From positions 124,001 to 188,000 of the forward strand of contig NZ_JAMBOD010000004.1 in the NCBI RefSeq assembly GCF_023715445.1: a stretch of 64,000 nt of DNA, in the 5' to 3' direction. This DNA is from Fictibacillus nanhaiensis. Lineage in GTDB: Bacteria > Bacillota > Bacilli > Bacillales > Fictibacillaceae. Shown in pieces: positions 41,104 to 49,180 of this stretch (within the stretch, counting starts at the first letter, position 1; each line of letters starts with the position of its first letter). The notes beneath the pieces are model-generated. The model worked only from the letters and a program-made list of their open reading frames with translations. It was not told the origin of the DNA and searched no databases. A program made the position numbers and the translations under genes.

Positions 41104-41391
41104 TCAAGCATGATTTTTTCTGCGAATCGGTTTGAATGTGTTTTTTTCCTTCAGGAGGATAACAAAAAGTGAGACAGCAAGAAGCAAAAGAATCGTGCCT
41201 GTTCCTAAAAAGCCATTAGCATAAGTCGGTATATCGGCGGTTGCCACTTTATCATTGATTTCCATTCCTAAGAAATAAACGCCGATACCATCACCGTCTA
41301 CGGTTTCCGCTCCAACCGCTCTTAGAGATAGACCTTGCGTCAACAACAGAACGCCTAACAAAGAGAAGATAATGCCGGTCACCCATCTCAT
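41104..41391 (-). CDS. Small membrane protein (95 aa), unknown function
   Basis: Two membrane helices (IIFSLLGVLLLTQGLSL and LGTGTILLLLAVSLFVILL) flank an outside loop of about 35 residues; the C-terminus is basic. It follows the VOC gene by 2 bp, so the two are probably translated together. ATG behind GAGGTT. Family not recognised. Confidence 0.65.
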   Translation of the reverse strand: MRWVTGIIFSLLGVLLLTQGLSLRAVGAETVDGDGIGVYFLGMEINDKVATADIPTYANGFLGTGTILLLLAVSLFVILLKEKNTFKPIRRKNHA

Positions 41392-41393
41392 TT

Positions 41394-41822
41394 TTAAACC
41401 TCCTCATAAAAAGAAGCACGCAGGTTTTTGAATGAAGGACTTAATTCACTCCATACATCAAACATGTTTCCGTCTGGATCGCAGAAAACAAAATTCTCGC
41501 CCGCATGACCGCGGTCCTCAATTTCACCAGTTTCTATGCCTAGACCTTTAAATTCCTCATGCAATTTATATAGGATATCAATTCCGTCGACTTCAAACGT
41601 TAAACAAAACCTTTTGTTGCCCTTGTAATCTGTGAAGTTAGCACTCTCATTTTGCTCAGATTTCACTAAAAAAAAGCTTTGGTTAGCTAGGTTAATAATT
41701 GCTTTATCTACATCCTGATAATTAATTTCAGCTCCCAGTTTCTCAGCATACCATTTAGCAGATAAGTTTGGATTCCGAACTGGTACATACGCAGTACCTA
41801 CTCGGATTAGTTTTTCTTTCAT
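41394..41822 (-). CDS. VOC (glyoxalase/bleomycin-resistance fold) protein
   Basis: 142 residues forming two beta-alpha-beta-beta-beta repeats: VGTAYVPVRNPNLSAKWYAEKL and later FVFCDPDGNMFDVWSEL, the usual VOC start and end. Function could be a lyase, dioxygenase or binding protein. ATG 41822 follows AAAGGAGGAG, which overlaps the stop of a 23-residue upstream peptide. Confidence 0.8.
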   Translation of the reverse strand: MKEKLIRVGTAYVPVRNPNLSAKWYAEKLGAEINYQDVDKAIINLANQSFFLVKSEQNESANFTDYKGNKRFCLTFEVDGIDILYKLHEEFKGLGIETGEIEDRGHAGENFVFCDPDGNMFDVWSELSPSFKNLRASFYEEV

Positions 41823-41835
41823 TGATTCTCCTCCT

Positions 41836-41907
41836 TTAAGAAACGACATATTTAATCACAGCCGCCCAAATGATCAGCATCCCATAAAGAACACCGCATA
41901 GTTTCAT
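41836..41907 (-). CDS. 23-residue single-pass membrane micropeptide
   Basis: ATG 41907 behind GGGAGG; product MKLCGVLYGMLIIWAAVIKY ending VVS, essentially one membrane helix. Its stop codon is followed directly by the AAAGGAGG of the VOC gene, so it may couple translation of the operon. The quality of the ribosome-binding site is the main support. Confidence 0.5.
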   Translation of the reverse strand: MKLCGVLYGMLIIWAAVIKYVVS

Positions 41908-42016
41908 AGCGTCCTCCCTTTAAATTACAATTCTTTATTCTGGAAGGAAAATCCTCCATGAACATAAAGGTATCTGCAGGTTAGGAAGAGAAAATTTAAT
42001 GATAGGAGGTTATTAC

Positions 42017-42958
42017 ATGAATCTGACTGAAAATAAACATTTTGAACTTCATAAAGTAAAAGAAGGTATATATGCAGCTATTGCTAAGGATGGCGGCGGT
42101 GCCGTTGGAAATGCGGGTTTCATAGATTTGGGTGATAAAACTATCGTATTTGACACATTCAATACACAGCAAGCAGCACTGGAATTAAAGAAGTGTGCAG
42201 AAGAGATGACAAATAGGTCTGTTTCCTGGGTTGTTAACAGCCATTATCATGGAGACCACATTCGCGGAAATCAAGTTTTCCCGTCCAGCAAACTGATTTC
42301 AAGTGATTTGACCTACCAAAAAATGAAGGATATTCAGCCTGAACGTATTAAGGGACAGAAGCATGATATCGCTGGATTAGAAAATTACATACAAACGTTA
42401 CAAAGCGAATATAACGAGACAAAAGCTCAAAAGACATTCACACAGATTCATTTTTTACAAGAAATCTTAGCGTCCTTGCCAACCTTGACGCTAACTCTCC
42501 CTTCTTGTACGTTCCTTGAAGCTTTTACTATTCATGGTACTGAACGGACAGCTCAGCTTTTTACAAGAGGCGCTGGTCATTCGCCTTGTGACGCGTTCTT
42601 ATATCTACCAGAAGATAAGGTCATGTTTATGGGAGATTTATTATTCGTCCAAACACACCCTTCTTTCTTTGATGAATCCGATCTGGATAACTGGATGCAT
42701 ACGCTGCAAGAATTGAGTACCTGGAATATTCAAACAGCCGTACCTGGACATGGTCCATTAGGTACAAAATCAGATTTTCATCAAATTATTCAATACATAA
42801 AAGACGTAAAGAGGCTCGCTGAGAGTGAAAAAGATGTGGAAGACATAATAATCCCTTCTCCCTATAAAGATTGGGCTCTGAAAGAACTCTTTGTAACAAA
42901 CCTAAAACAATTAAAACAACTCTTAAAAAACAAAATGGAGGCCTCTTTACATGATTAA
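42017..42958 (+). CDS. MBL-fold metallo-hydrolase
   Basis: 313 residues. Metal motif NSHYHGDHIRGNQ, third ligand region TRGAGHSPCDAF, and MGDLLFVQTHPSF. A C-terminal helical part (about 230-313) extends the fold. It is near the YobT/YqjP-like group of unknown substrate. ATG 42017 follows GGAGGTTAT. Its last 8 bp overlap the next gene. Confidence 0.82.
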   Translation: MNLTENKHFELHKVKEGIYAAIAKDGGGAVGNAGFIDLGDKTIVFDTFNTQQAALELKKCAEEMTNRSVSWVVNSHYHGDHIRGNQVFPSSKLISSDLTYQKMKDIQPERIKGQKHDIAGLENYIQTLQSEYNETKAQKTFTQIHFLQEILASLPTLTLTLPSCTFLEAFTIHGTERTAQLFTRGAGHSPCDAFLYLPEDKVMFMGDLLFVQTHPSFFDESDLDNWMHTLQELSTWNIQTAVPGHGPLGTKSDFHQIIQYIKDVKRLAESEKDVEDIIIPSPYKDWALKELFVTNLKQLKQLLKNKMEASLHD

Positions 42959-43319
42959 AGCAAAAAGCATTACTCCGGTCCTTCGAATATTTGACGTAGA
43001 AAAAGCAAAAGAATTTTATTTAGACTTTTTGGAGTTTCACCTAGATTGGGAGCACCGTTATGAAGAAGATTATCCTTTATATATGCAAGTGTCATCAGGT
43101 TCTTGCCAATTCCATCTCTCAGAACATTATGGTGATTCCAGCCCTGGCATCAAAATCCGTATACAAGTTGAAGGAATTGAAGAACTGCACAATAAACTGA
43201 TTTCGAAAAAATACAAGTATGCAAGACCTGGATTAGAAAAAGCTCATGGCCATCTGGAAATCAGGATTGGGGATCCATTCGGAAATAACCTTTGTTTTTA
43301 CGAGCCTCAACAGAAGTAG
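42951..43319 (+). CDS. VOC-family (bleomycin-resistance-like) protein
   Basis: 122 residues: ITPVLRIFDVEKAKEFYLDFL at the N-terminus, CQFHLSEHYGD in the middle and HLEIRIGDPFGNNLCFYEP at the end, typical for the glyoxalase superfamily close to Ble-type binding proteins. Whether it binds or modifies a toxic compound is unknown. ATG overlaps the end of the metallo-hydrolase gene; GGAGGCC lies within that gene. Confidence 0.8.
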   Translation: MIKAKSITPVLRIFDVEKAKEFYLDFLEFHLDWEHRYEEDYPLYMQVSSGSCQFHLSEHYGDSSPGIKIRIQVEGIEELHNKLISKKYKYARPGLEKAHGHLEIRIGDPFGNNLCFYEPQQK

Positions 43320-43336
43320 GGTATACTCCTTCATAA

Positions 43337-43378
43337 TGTGGATATCCCTTCTGATTATTTTTAGAAGGGATATTTCAT
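43337..43378 (+). terminator. Rho-independent terminator
   Basis: GATATCCCTTCT / AGAAGGGATATT hairpin with T-rich tail. Confidence 0.88.
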
Positions 43379-43459
43379 TTTTTAGGGGGCAAATGAGGTG
43401 ATTTCACAAAGAACTAAACAAGTCAGGTTGAACACATCGTAAAACGTTCAAATCATGTG

Positions 43460-43480
43460 CAGTTTCGGGTGCCGAAACTG
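43460..43480. repeat. Perfect 9-bp inverted repeat next to array D
   Basis: CAGTTTCGG, a 3-bp centre and CCGAAACTG. The half sequence GTTTCGG recurs inside array D, so it may be a rearranged array unit. Confidence 0.6.
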
Positions 43481-43514
43481 TTTACAGATGATACCTTTAG
43501 GGGTATTCAGCCTT

Positions 43515-43633
43515 ATCCAAGAGTTTGATTCCAGAAAAAAGCGGCATCAATCCAGAAATTCGGCCAGTTTATCCACGAGTTTTAGCCCTCAATCAAAAAG
43601 TTTCGGCTGTTTATCCACGAGTCTACAATCCTC
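43515..43633 (-). repeat. Array D: 21-bp degenerate tandem repeat, inverted relative to array B
   Basis: TTCC/ATCC/ATCA cores at 43529, 43550, 43571, 43592 and 43613 are exactly 21 bp apart, with a truncated unit at 43515. Read on the minus strand, units such as ACTCGTGGATAAACAGCC and AAACTTTTTGATTGAG match units of array B. The gene-free spacer (43320-43731) otherwise holds two terminators and the inverted repeat at 43460. Confidence 0.85.
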
Positions 43634-43682
43634 GACAAATCCCGCCCCTTTACATACCCCCTCCCCACTTTATCGAACAGCA

Positions 43683-43722
43683 AAAAAGCCTTTAAGCTCT
43701 ATGATGAGCTGAAAGGCTTTGA
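43683..43722 (-). terminator. Terminator of the acyl-CoA dehydrogenase gene
   Basis: AAAGCCTTT.AGCTC / GAGCT.AAAGGCTTT stem with T run on the minus strand. Confidence 0.85.
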
Positions 43723-43731
43723 AGATTACAG

Positions 43732-44892
43732 CTATTCATTTAAAGCTCTCTTCGCCATTGCACTAATGACCATGTCATCCATCGGCGGGTTATGAAGTCC
43801 AGCACGCACATCCCGGTAATGACGCTGCAAGGGACTGGACATCGCTAAGCTTCTCGCTCCAACAATACGCATCGCCAGATCGACTACTTTTGCAGCAGAG
43901 TTTGTTGCCACATGTTTTACTGCCATAAGTGACGGTCCCATATCCATTCTCGCTTCAGGTTCGTCCACCCATTTTGCTGCCGTTGTATATAAAAGCTCTC
44001 TTGCCTTAAAGAGTTCAAGCTCCATTTCACCAATCTTTCGCTGAACTTCCGGAACTTCTGCAATAGCCCCTGGCAAACTATTCGGCTTATAATTTTTCGC
44101 AAAATTTATAGCTTCGTTGCGCGCAGCTACAGCTACACCAAGATAGCAAGCAGGGATGTGAAGCAGCCATGCTTTTGGCAGATCCAGTTTTCCGCGCTCT
44201 TCTTCAACAAGAGCTTCCTCACTTACTTTTACATCCTTCAAAACAAGGTCATCACTTCGGGTTCCCCGCATGGCGACTGTATTCCAAGTATCTTCTATAG
44301 AGACCCCCTCTTGCTTCATATCAACTAAGAAGTTTCCTTTTTTTCCTGTATCACCGATCTGAGCAGAAACAATCGCATAATCTAATGCCGGTGCCATTGA
44401 GGTGAATGTTTTGGTGCCGTTTATCACCCAATTATCACCTTGTTTAACCGCTTTTGTTTGCGGCATACCGCCACGTGTCGGACTTCCAGTGGCAGGTTCT
44501 GATGCTGCGCGGTTCACAAGGGCCAGATCTTGAACCACTTTTTCGCATAATGAACGGAACGTCTCTTCCTTCCACGTTCGCTCTTCGGCCAGTTCCAGAA
44601 AACAGCCGAGGTGCCAGCCAAGACAAAGAGCTGTTGCTGCATCACCTGCAGCGATTCTTTCTTGTAAGAGTACAAACTCATACAGACTCAATCCCTCGCC
44701 GCCAAATTCTTTCGGTATTGTTAATGATAGATATCCCGCTTTTTTAAGCTCATCTACATTTTTAAACGGAAAACTGCTTTCACGATCATATTTATCTGCA
44801 CGCTCAGCGAACTTCTCAGCCAGTGCATCTATTTTCTTAAACCAATTCTGCTGCACATTATTTTTTATATATGCATCGTATAAATAGCTCAC
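43732..44892 (-). CDS. Acyl-CoA dehydrogenase-family flavoprotein
   Basis: 386 residues with all three regions: N-terminal helices (LSLTIPKEFGGEGLSLYEFV), middle beta domain (NRAASEPATGSPTRGG and INGTKTFTSMAPALDYAIV) and C-terminal helical bundle. The catalytic glutamate position is not obvious, and the RAASEPATGS motif is nearer to the DszC/monooxygenase-like and uncharacterised branches than to classical fatty-acid dehydrogenases. I prefer GTG 44892 behind AAAGGA; a TTG at 44916 is possible. Single gene with terminator. Confidence 0.8.
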   Translation of the reverse strand: MSYLYDAYIKNNVQQNWFKKIDALAEKFAERADKYDRESSFPFKNVDELKKAGYLSLTIPKEFGGEGLSLYEFVLLQERIAAGDAATALCLGWHLGCFLELAEERTWKEETFRSLCEKVVQDLALVNRAASEPATGSPTRGGMPQTKAVKQGDNWVINGTKTFTSMAPALDYAIVSAQIGDTGKKGNFLVDMKQEGVSIEDTWNTVAMRGTRSDDLVLKDVKVSEEALVEEERGKLDLPKAWLLHIPACYLGVAVAARNEAINFAKNYKPNSLPGAIAEVPEVQRKIGEMELELFKARELLYTTAAKWVDEPEARMDMGPSLMAVKHVATNSAAKVVDLAMRIVGARSLAMSSPLQRHYRDVRAGLHNPPMDDMVISAMAKRALNE

Positions 44893-44995
44893 AAAACGAC
44901 AATCCTTTCCTAACAAATCAGAACACTATGATTTAAAATATAGTGTATGCCTTTTTTGTAAAAAACGGCAAGGTATATGACCCATAATTCCCCTT

Positions 44996-45011
44996 TGACA
45001 TCTTCCTGACA
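44996..45011 (+). promoter_or_regulatory. Candidate response-regulator site 1
   Basis: TGACATCTTCCTGACA: two TGACA half sites exactly 11 bp apart, 216 bp upstream of the secreted repeat protein start. Such direct repeats are typical targets of OmpR-family regulators, one of which is encoded downstream. Confidence 0.4.
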
Positions 45012-45117
45012 CATTCCTTTTTTACACTTTTTACTCATAACCCTTAAATGATTTGAAGTACTTGCTTCATTTTTAATTCAAAAAAAAATGAAAGATATTT
45101 TTTATTATTCTCTTTCC

Positions 45118-45133
45118 TGACATGGTGCTGACA
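45118..45133 (+). promoter_or_regulatory. Candidate response-regulator site 2
   Basis: TGACATGGTGCTGACA: again two TGACA half sites 11 bp apart, preceded by TTCC as in site 1, 94 bp before the gene. The 319-bp spacer (44893-45211) holds no gene. Confidence 0.45.
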
Positions 45134-45211
45134 TCTCCACTGGTTACATTAAGTGTACAAGGTTCGAACCTTAGAAAACCTAAACAAAACCATCTAGGAG
45201 GAAAACAATTT

Positions 45212-46267
45212 ATGAAAAAATCAGTAATCGGTTTTACAATTGCAGGCGCACTATTGGCTGGTGGTTATGCTACCACTTCCCTTGCCGCAGACAACGATCA
45301 GACGAATTCAACATCTTCTGCCCCTAATAAATGGGAGATGAAGATAAAAGGACATGGCCATTTTGGAGGAGGATTCTTAAAAAGAAACTCAGAGAATTTG
45401 CTTGAAAAAGCGAATGGGCTAGGCATCAGCACGAGCGGTAAAGACGCAGAAACCTTAATGAAGGAAATCAGAGAAGAGCAAATCAAAAAAGAAGCGAAGG
45501 AGCTAGGTATTAATACTTCCGGAAAAGACATCGAGACATTGGCTGAAGAAGTTCAGCTGGCAAAGCTTCAAGAAAAAGCGAAAGATCTTGGTATCTCAAC
45601 AAAAAATAAAGATGCGGCAGATCTGCACGAAGCCATTCACTTAGCCCAGCTTAAAAAAGAAGCAAAGGAACTTGGTGTTTCAACAGATGGAAAAAATGCT
45701 GAAACCTTAAGACAAGATATCCACCTGGCTTCTCTCAATAAAAAAGCGAAGGAACTTGGCATCTCAACTGATGGTAAAGACCTTCAAACGCTTCAACAGG
45801 AAGTGATGACTGCATCCATTAAGAAGGAAGCGAAAGAGTTAGGAATATCGACAGACGGTAAGGAAATGAGAGAACTGGCTCATGAAGTAATGTCTGCAAA
45901 AGTTAAAGCAGAAGCCAAAAAACTGAATATCACGATCGACGGAAAAGCGATTCCTGAAATCGCGATGGAAGTGCAAGAGAAAAAAGTAGAGAACCTGGCA
46001 AAAGAACTCGGAATCTCTACAAAAGACAAAACAACACACGAATTAATCGAAGCGATCCAAGAAAAAGATGCGGATAAGCTTAAAGCATTGCGCAACGATG
46101 ACTTCTTCCTTCCGATTGGAAAAGGCGGGTTTGGACATGGTGGTCATCATGGTAAAGGAAAGCATCATGAAGGCGGTAAACAATTTGGTCCCGGAGCTCC
46201 TTCAGCAGCTGAAGGACAGCCGCAATTGAACGATGAAAGTCCAGTTGAAACAGGAGATGAAATTTAA
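45212..46267 (+). CDS. Secreted tandem-repeat protein with His/Gly-rich tail
   Basis: 351 residues from ATG 45212 behind AGGAGGAAAA. Signal peptide (1-26, TTSLAA). About eight ~30-residue helical repeats follow (consensus KEAKELGISTDGKDxETLxx, then EV), roughly residues 65-295. The C-terminal tail is rich in histidine and glycine (GKGGFGHGGHHGKGKHHEGG), which suggests metal binding. The protein is exported and highly charged; I know no name for it. A two-component system starts 81 bp downstream, beyond a terminator, and paired direct repeats lie upstream. Confidence 0.75.
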   Translation: MKKSVIGFTIAGALLAGGYATTSLAADNDQTNSTSSAPNKWEMKIKGHGHFGGGFLKRNSENLLEKANGLGISTSGKDAETLMKEIREEQIKKEAKELGINTSGKDIETLAEEVQLAKLQEKAKDLGISTKNKDAADLHEAIHLAQLKKEAKELGVSTDGKNAETLRQDIHLASLNKKAKELGISTDGKDLQTLQQEVMTASIKKEAKELGISTDGKEMRELAHEVMSAKVKAEAKKLNITIDGKAIPEIAMEVQEKKVENLAKELGISTKDKTTHELIEAIQEKDADKLKALRNDDFFLPIGKGGFGHGGHHGKGKHHEGGKQFGPGAPSAAEGQPQLNDESPVETGDEI

Positions 46268-46293
46268 GTACAATTAAGTTTTAGTGCGTCCCC

Positions 46294-46319
46294 AGTCTAT
46301 AAAACTGGGGATTTTTCAA
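46294..46319 (+). terminator. Rho-independent terminator
   Basis: CCCCAGT / ACTGGGG stem with ATTTTT. Confidence 0.88.
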
Positions 46320-46347
46320 GTATAGTAAGGGTAACAGGAGGGGCGCC

Positions 46348-47034
46348 ATGAAAACGATTTTATTAGTAGAGGATGAAGAAACCATCTCAAGAGTTTTGAC
46401 CGTATATTTAAAACATGAAGGATATGAAGTGCTTCAGGCATTTGATGGCGAATCAGGAATTAAACAGTTTGCTGAACATACGCCTAATCTCGTTTTGCTG
46501 GATGTTATGCTTCCAGATCGAGACGGCTGGAACATCCTTCAGGAAATCCGTCAGAACAGCTCCTGCCCTGTTATTATGCTTACTGCTCTTGGTGACATCG
46601 ATTACCGGTTAAAAGGATTGAATCAAGGCGCCGACGATTACATTACGAAGCCCTTTATCGGCGAAGAAGTAATTGCAAGGATTAATGCAGTATTGCGCCG
46701 TTCTGCAAATGTTTTTGAAACAGATAACATCAAACAATATGGAAGCCTCAGCCTTAATCTAGACTCTCATGTTGTTAAAATCAATGGAGAACCTGTCGTT
46801 TTAACTCCAAAAGATCTTTCCCTTCTCTTCTTTTTGGCAGCACGGCCAAATCGGACATTTACGAGAGACAATTTGATTGAGCAAGTTTGGGGGCTGGATT
46901 ATGACGGCAGTGAGCGTGCTGTAGATTTAGCAATAAAACGAATCAGGCAAGCATTGGCACCTTGGCCAGATTCACAAGGTGAAATACGTACACTTCGGGG
47001 ATTGGGGTATCAGTTCTGTGTCTATGAAAAATAA
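46348..47034 (+). CDS. OmpR/PhoB-family response regulator
   Basis: 228 residues. Receiver domain with acidic pair E8-D9-E10 and phosphorylation site D52 (LLDVMLPDRDG), T80-A81 switch region (VIMLTALG) and K103 region (YITKPF); C-terminal winged helix with SERAVDLAIKRIRQ and IRTLRGLGYQF. Its DNA target may be the TGACA pairs upstream of the repeat protein. ATG behind AGGAGGGGCG. The kinase gene overlaps its end by 11 bp. Confidence 0.92.
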   Translation: MKTILLVEDEETISRVLTVYLKHEGYEVLQAFDGESGIKQFAEHTPNLVLLDVMLPDRDGWNILQEIRQNSSCPVIMLTALGDIDYRLKGLNQGADDYITKPFIGEEVIARINAVLRRSANVFETDNIKQYGSLSLNLDSHVVKINGEPVVLTPKDLSLLFFLAARPNRTFTRDNLIEQVWGLDYDGSERAVDLAIKRIRQALAPWPDSQGEIRTLRGLGYQFCVYEK

Positions 47035-48433
47035 GAATCGAACAACATTGTTAAGATATTGGACAGCAAGATATTTATCTACCCTTTTCATAGGACTGCT
47101 GATATTAGGAGTTTGTACGATATGGTGGATCAGGCATACTGCCCTTGAGAACCGTTTAACATTAATGGAATATGTCGCAGCTGAAACGGCAGACCGAATC
47201 GCATTCACCGACAGGAACAACGATTATAATTCATTTAATAGAAGACTGGATGACAGAGCTAAAATTCTTCAAATGGACAGACCGCCAGAGTTCTTTATTA
47301 CGGATATGGATGGAAATGTTCTAAATTCTAAACCGCTTCATAAGGGGCAAATGCCTAATGAGAATACCTTTTTTAGTCTTCAGAAGCTCCCCTCTGATAT
47401 TTTAGAAAACGATGAAACGGTACAAAAATTACAACTGAATGAAACCCGTGTGTATGCGGTTAAAAAACCAATTGTCTATGAAGATAATCAAGCCGGCTGG
47501 GTCGTCGTTATGCAAAACGCCTCTCAATTAACCGACGTGGAACAGGAATACAAACTGCCATTCATCTTATTGATCGGACTAGGTCTGCTTGGATGGATCA
47601 TAATATATTTGCTGACCAAAAAAATCGTAAAACCTATACAAGATGTAGCCCAGGCTGCTTCATTAATTAAAGACGGAAACTATGACATCCATCTCAATAC
47701 CAATGCAAAAGAAAAGGAAATTCATGAACTATTAACCTCATTCGAGGAGATGACCAGCCGGCTGACTCAACTGGAAAGACTTCGTGCGGAACTGCTTGCT
47801 GGAGTTACACATGATTTGAAGACACCTGTTACTTCAATCAGCGGTCTCGTTCAGGCTGTAAAGGACGGGATTGTTTCTGAGGATGAACAAAAGGAATTTT
47901 TAGAGATTACAATGAAAGAAGTTCACCGGTTACAAAGAATGATTGAGGATCTCCTCGATTACAATTCCCTTTCTGCAGGAGCTTTTTCTATCCGAACTGA
48001 AAAAACAAATCTGAATGAACTTCTAAAAGAAATTGTCCATCACTGGAAAATCACGTTGAATGAGGAATTTGATTGCAAGGTGATTCTTCCCGATGAAAGG
48101 ATCTACAAGGAGACAGACCCGCTTCGATTACAGCAAATCTTGATTAATCTCTTAAACAATGCTTATCAAGCACTTGGTAAGAATGACTCAATTATAGTAT
48201 CCTTATCTAAAAATGCAATCGATGTTCAAGACACCGGATCAGGCATTCCAGAAAAAGAACAGCCATATATATTCGAACGTTTCTTCCGTGGTGAAAAGAA
48301 AAAGTTAAAAGTTAGAGGACTTGGACTTGGTTTGCCCTTTAGCAGAATGCTCGCAAAAGCCTTAGGTGCAGACCTCATTTTGAAGTCAAGTTCACCACAA
48401 GGAACGACTTTTTCAATAGATTGGAAAAAATAG
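47024..48433 (+). CDS. Sensor histidine kinase
   Basis: 469 residues: TM1 (about 18-37), outside sensor region (about 40-178), TM2 (about 179-198), HAMP, then HisKA with H263 in VTHDLKTPVTS and HATPase with NLLNNAYQAL, DTGSGIP and GLGLGLPFSRML. The cognate response regulator is the overlapping upstream gene. ATG 47024 is translationally coupled. The signal is unknown; the neighbouring secreted repeat protein suggests an envelope stimulus. Confidence 0.92.
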   Translation: MKNKNRTTLLRYWTARYLSTLFIGLLILGVCTIWWIRHTALENRLTLMEYVAAETADRIAFTDRNNDYNSFNRRLDDRAKILQMDRPPEFFITDMDGNVLNSKPLHKGQMPNENTFFSLQKLPSDILENDETVQKLQLNETRVYAVKKPIVYEDNQAGWVVVMQNASQLTDVEQEYKLPFILLIGLGLLGWIIIYLLTKKIVKPIQDVAQAASLIKDGNYDIHLNTNAKEKEIHELLTSFEEMTSRLTQLERLRAELLAGVTHDLKTPVTSISGLVQAVKDGIVSEDEQKEFLEITMKEVHRLQRMIEDLLDYNSLSAGAFSIRTEKTNLNELLKEIVHHWKITLNEEFDCKVILPDERIYKETDPLRLQQILINLLNNAYQALGKNDSIIVSLSKNAIDVQDTGSGIPEKEQPYIFERFFRGEKKKLKVRGLGLGLPFSRMLAKALGADLILKSSSPQGTTFSIDWKK

Positions 48434-48445
48434 ACTTCAAAACGG

Positions 48446-48474
48446 TTTACAAGAACACTTGTTCGTGTTATCCT
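48446..48474 (+). promoter_or_regulatory. Promoter overlapped by a LexA-like SOS box
   Basis: TTTACA (48446-48451), exactly 17 bp, TATCCT (48469-48474). The spacer contains GAACACTTGTTC (48453-48464), which fits the Bacillus LexA core GAAC-N4-GTTC. LexA would block RNA polymerase until DNA damage. Confidence 0.65.
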
Positions 48475-48480
48475 GAATAT

Positions 48481-48547
48481 AGGTTAGATATTCCAACGAC
48501 TAACCTCCCCACCATCGAGACCGGCCTACCCAGCCGGTCGTTTTTTA
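48481..48547 (+). ncRNA. Candidate SOS-regulated small RNA (~67 nt)
   Basis: The expected start, about 7 nt after the -10 box, coincides with a perfect hairpin: AGGTTAG (48481-48487), 12-nt loop, CTAACCT (48500-48506). Then comes a C-rich single-stranded stretch (CCCCACCATCGA) and a strong terminator (GACCGGC, 7-nt loop, GCCGGTC, T6). No open frame with a ribosome-binding site fits inside. Start, first stem, C-rich linker and terminator together look like a small regulatory RNA. It could alternatively be a fossil promoter with a terminator. Confidence 0.55.
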
Positions 48548-48595
48548 TATAAAGTCTCTTTTCTAATGATTGTTATTTTTGGATGGTATGTTTAA

Positions 48596-48835
48596 AAACC
48601 CTTCATAGACAAGTTGCGCAAGGTGCGAGACTCCCGTGGGATTAGCTTGCCATCCACCTGAGAAAACTTCTAGCAAGGCATGCGACGAGGAAGCCCACTT
48701 CGGCAGGATATGCTTGCAGATGCAGGAGCACACGAGCTTCCTTGAATATCGAGGCTCACCGCACGCCCCGCGGAAAGCGAGCACCCTGAAGCGGAAATCA
48801 ACCGCTCCCAAGAGCCACCAAGTTTCCGATCAGAC
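48596..48835. repeat. Dispersed GC-rich Bacillaceae repeat element
   Basis: About 240 bp, clearly richer in G+C than its surroundings, with the phrases AAGTTGCGC, GAGACTCCCGTGGGA, GGCTCACCGCACGCCCCGCG, GAAAGCGAGCA and GCGGAAATCAACCG. From memory, very similar strings recur between genes in many Bacillaceae genomes. An 81-codon frame through it shows no coding character. Only this copy is in the window. Confidence 0.6.
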
Positions 48836-48843
48836 AAAAAAAA

Positions 48844-48880
48844 AGGCTCTGCAAGCAAGTTGCTTCGCAGAAACCTTTTA
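48844..48880 (-). terminator. Terminator of the 80-residue membrane protein gene
   Basis: GGTTTCTGCGAAGCAA / TTGCTTGCAGAGCC stem followed by nine T on the minus strand. Confidence 0.88.
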
Positions 48881-48886
48881 ATCAGA

Positions 48887-49129
48887 TTATCGATAATCCA
48901 TGCGCTGTCTTTTCATCCATAGCCACACACATGTGATGAGATGAATAGCTATTACAACGAATACCGCACCATATCTTTCTGTAATCCAGCCTACAAACCA
49001 AACTAAGGGCAATGTTAAAAATAAATTAATGAGCATTAACACCCACGATGTTCTGGCGATAGCCACGATAAAAAGAACGATAGGCAATATAATAAAAATC
49101 CAGAATAGAATACTTTGAAATAATGCCAT
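48887..49129 (-). CDS. Small three-TM membrane protein (80 aa)
   Basis: Three hydrophobic helices, starting MALFQSILFWIFIILPIVLF, short loops and a basic end (WMKRQRMDYR). ATG behind GGAGGGGAAG. No family recognised. It lies 51 bp downstream of the MFS gene and may be co-transcribed with it. Confidence 0.7.
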   Translation of the reverse strand: MALFQSILFWIFIILPIVLFIVAIARTSWVLMLINLFLTLPLVWFVGWITERYGAVFVVIAIHLITCVWLWMKRQRMDYR

Positions 49130-49180
49130 AACTTCCCCTCCGCCTTTTATTATATAAGGGGTTCGTTACTTTCACCAGCT

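Noticed and set aside
48636-48881. 81-codon plus-strand frame through the GC-rich repeat
   Set aside because: No ribosome-binding site, odd composition, and it lies in a dispersed repeat and a terminator of the opposite strand.
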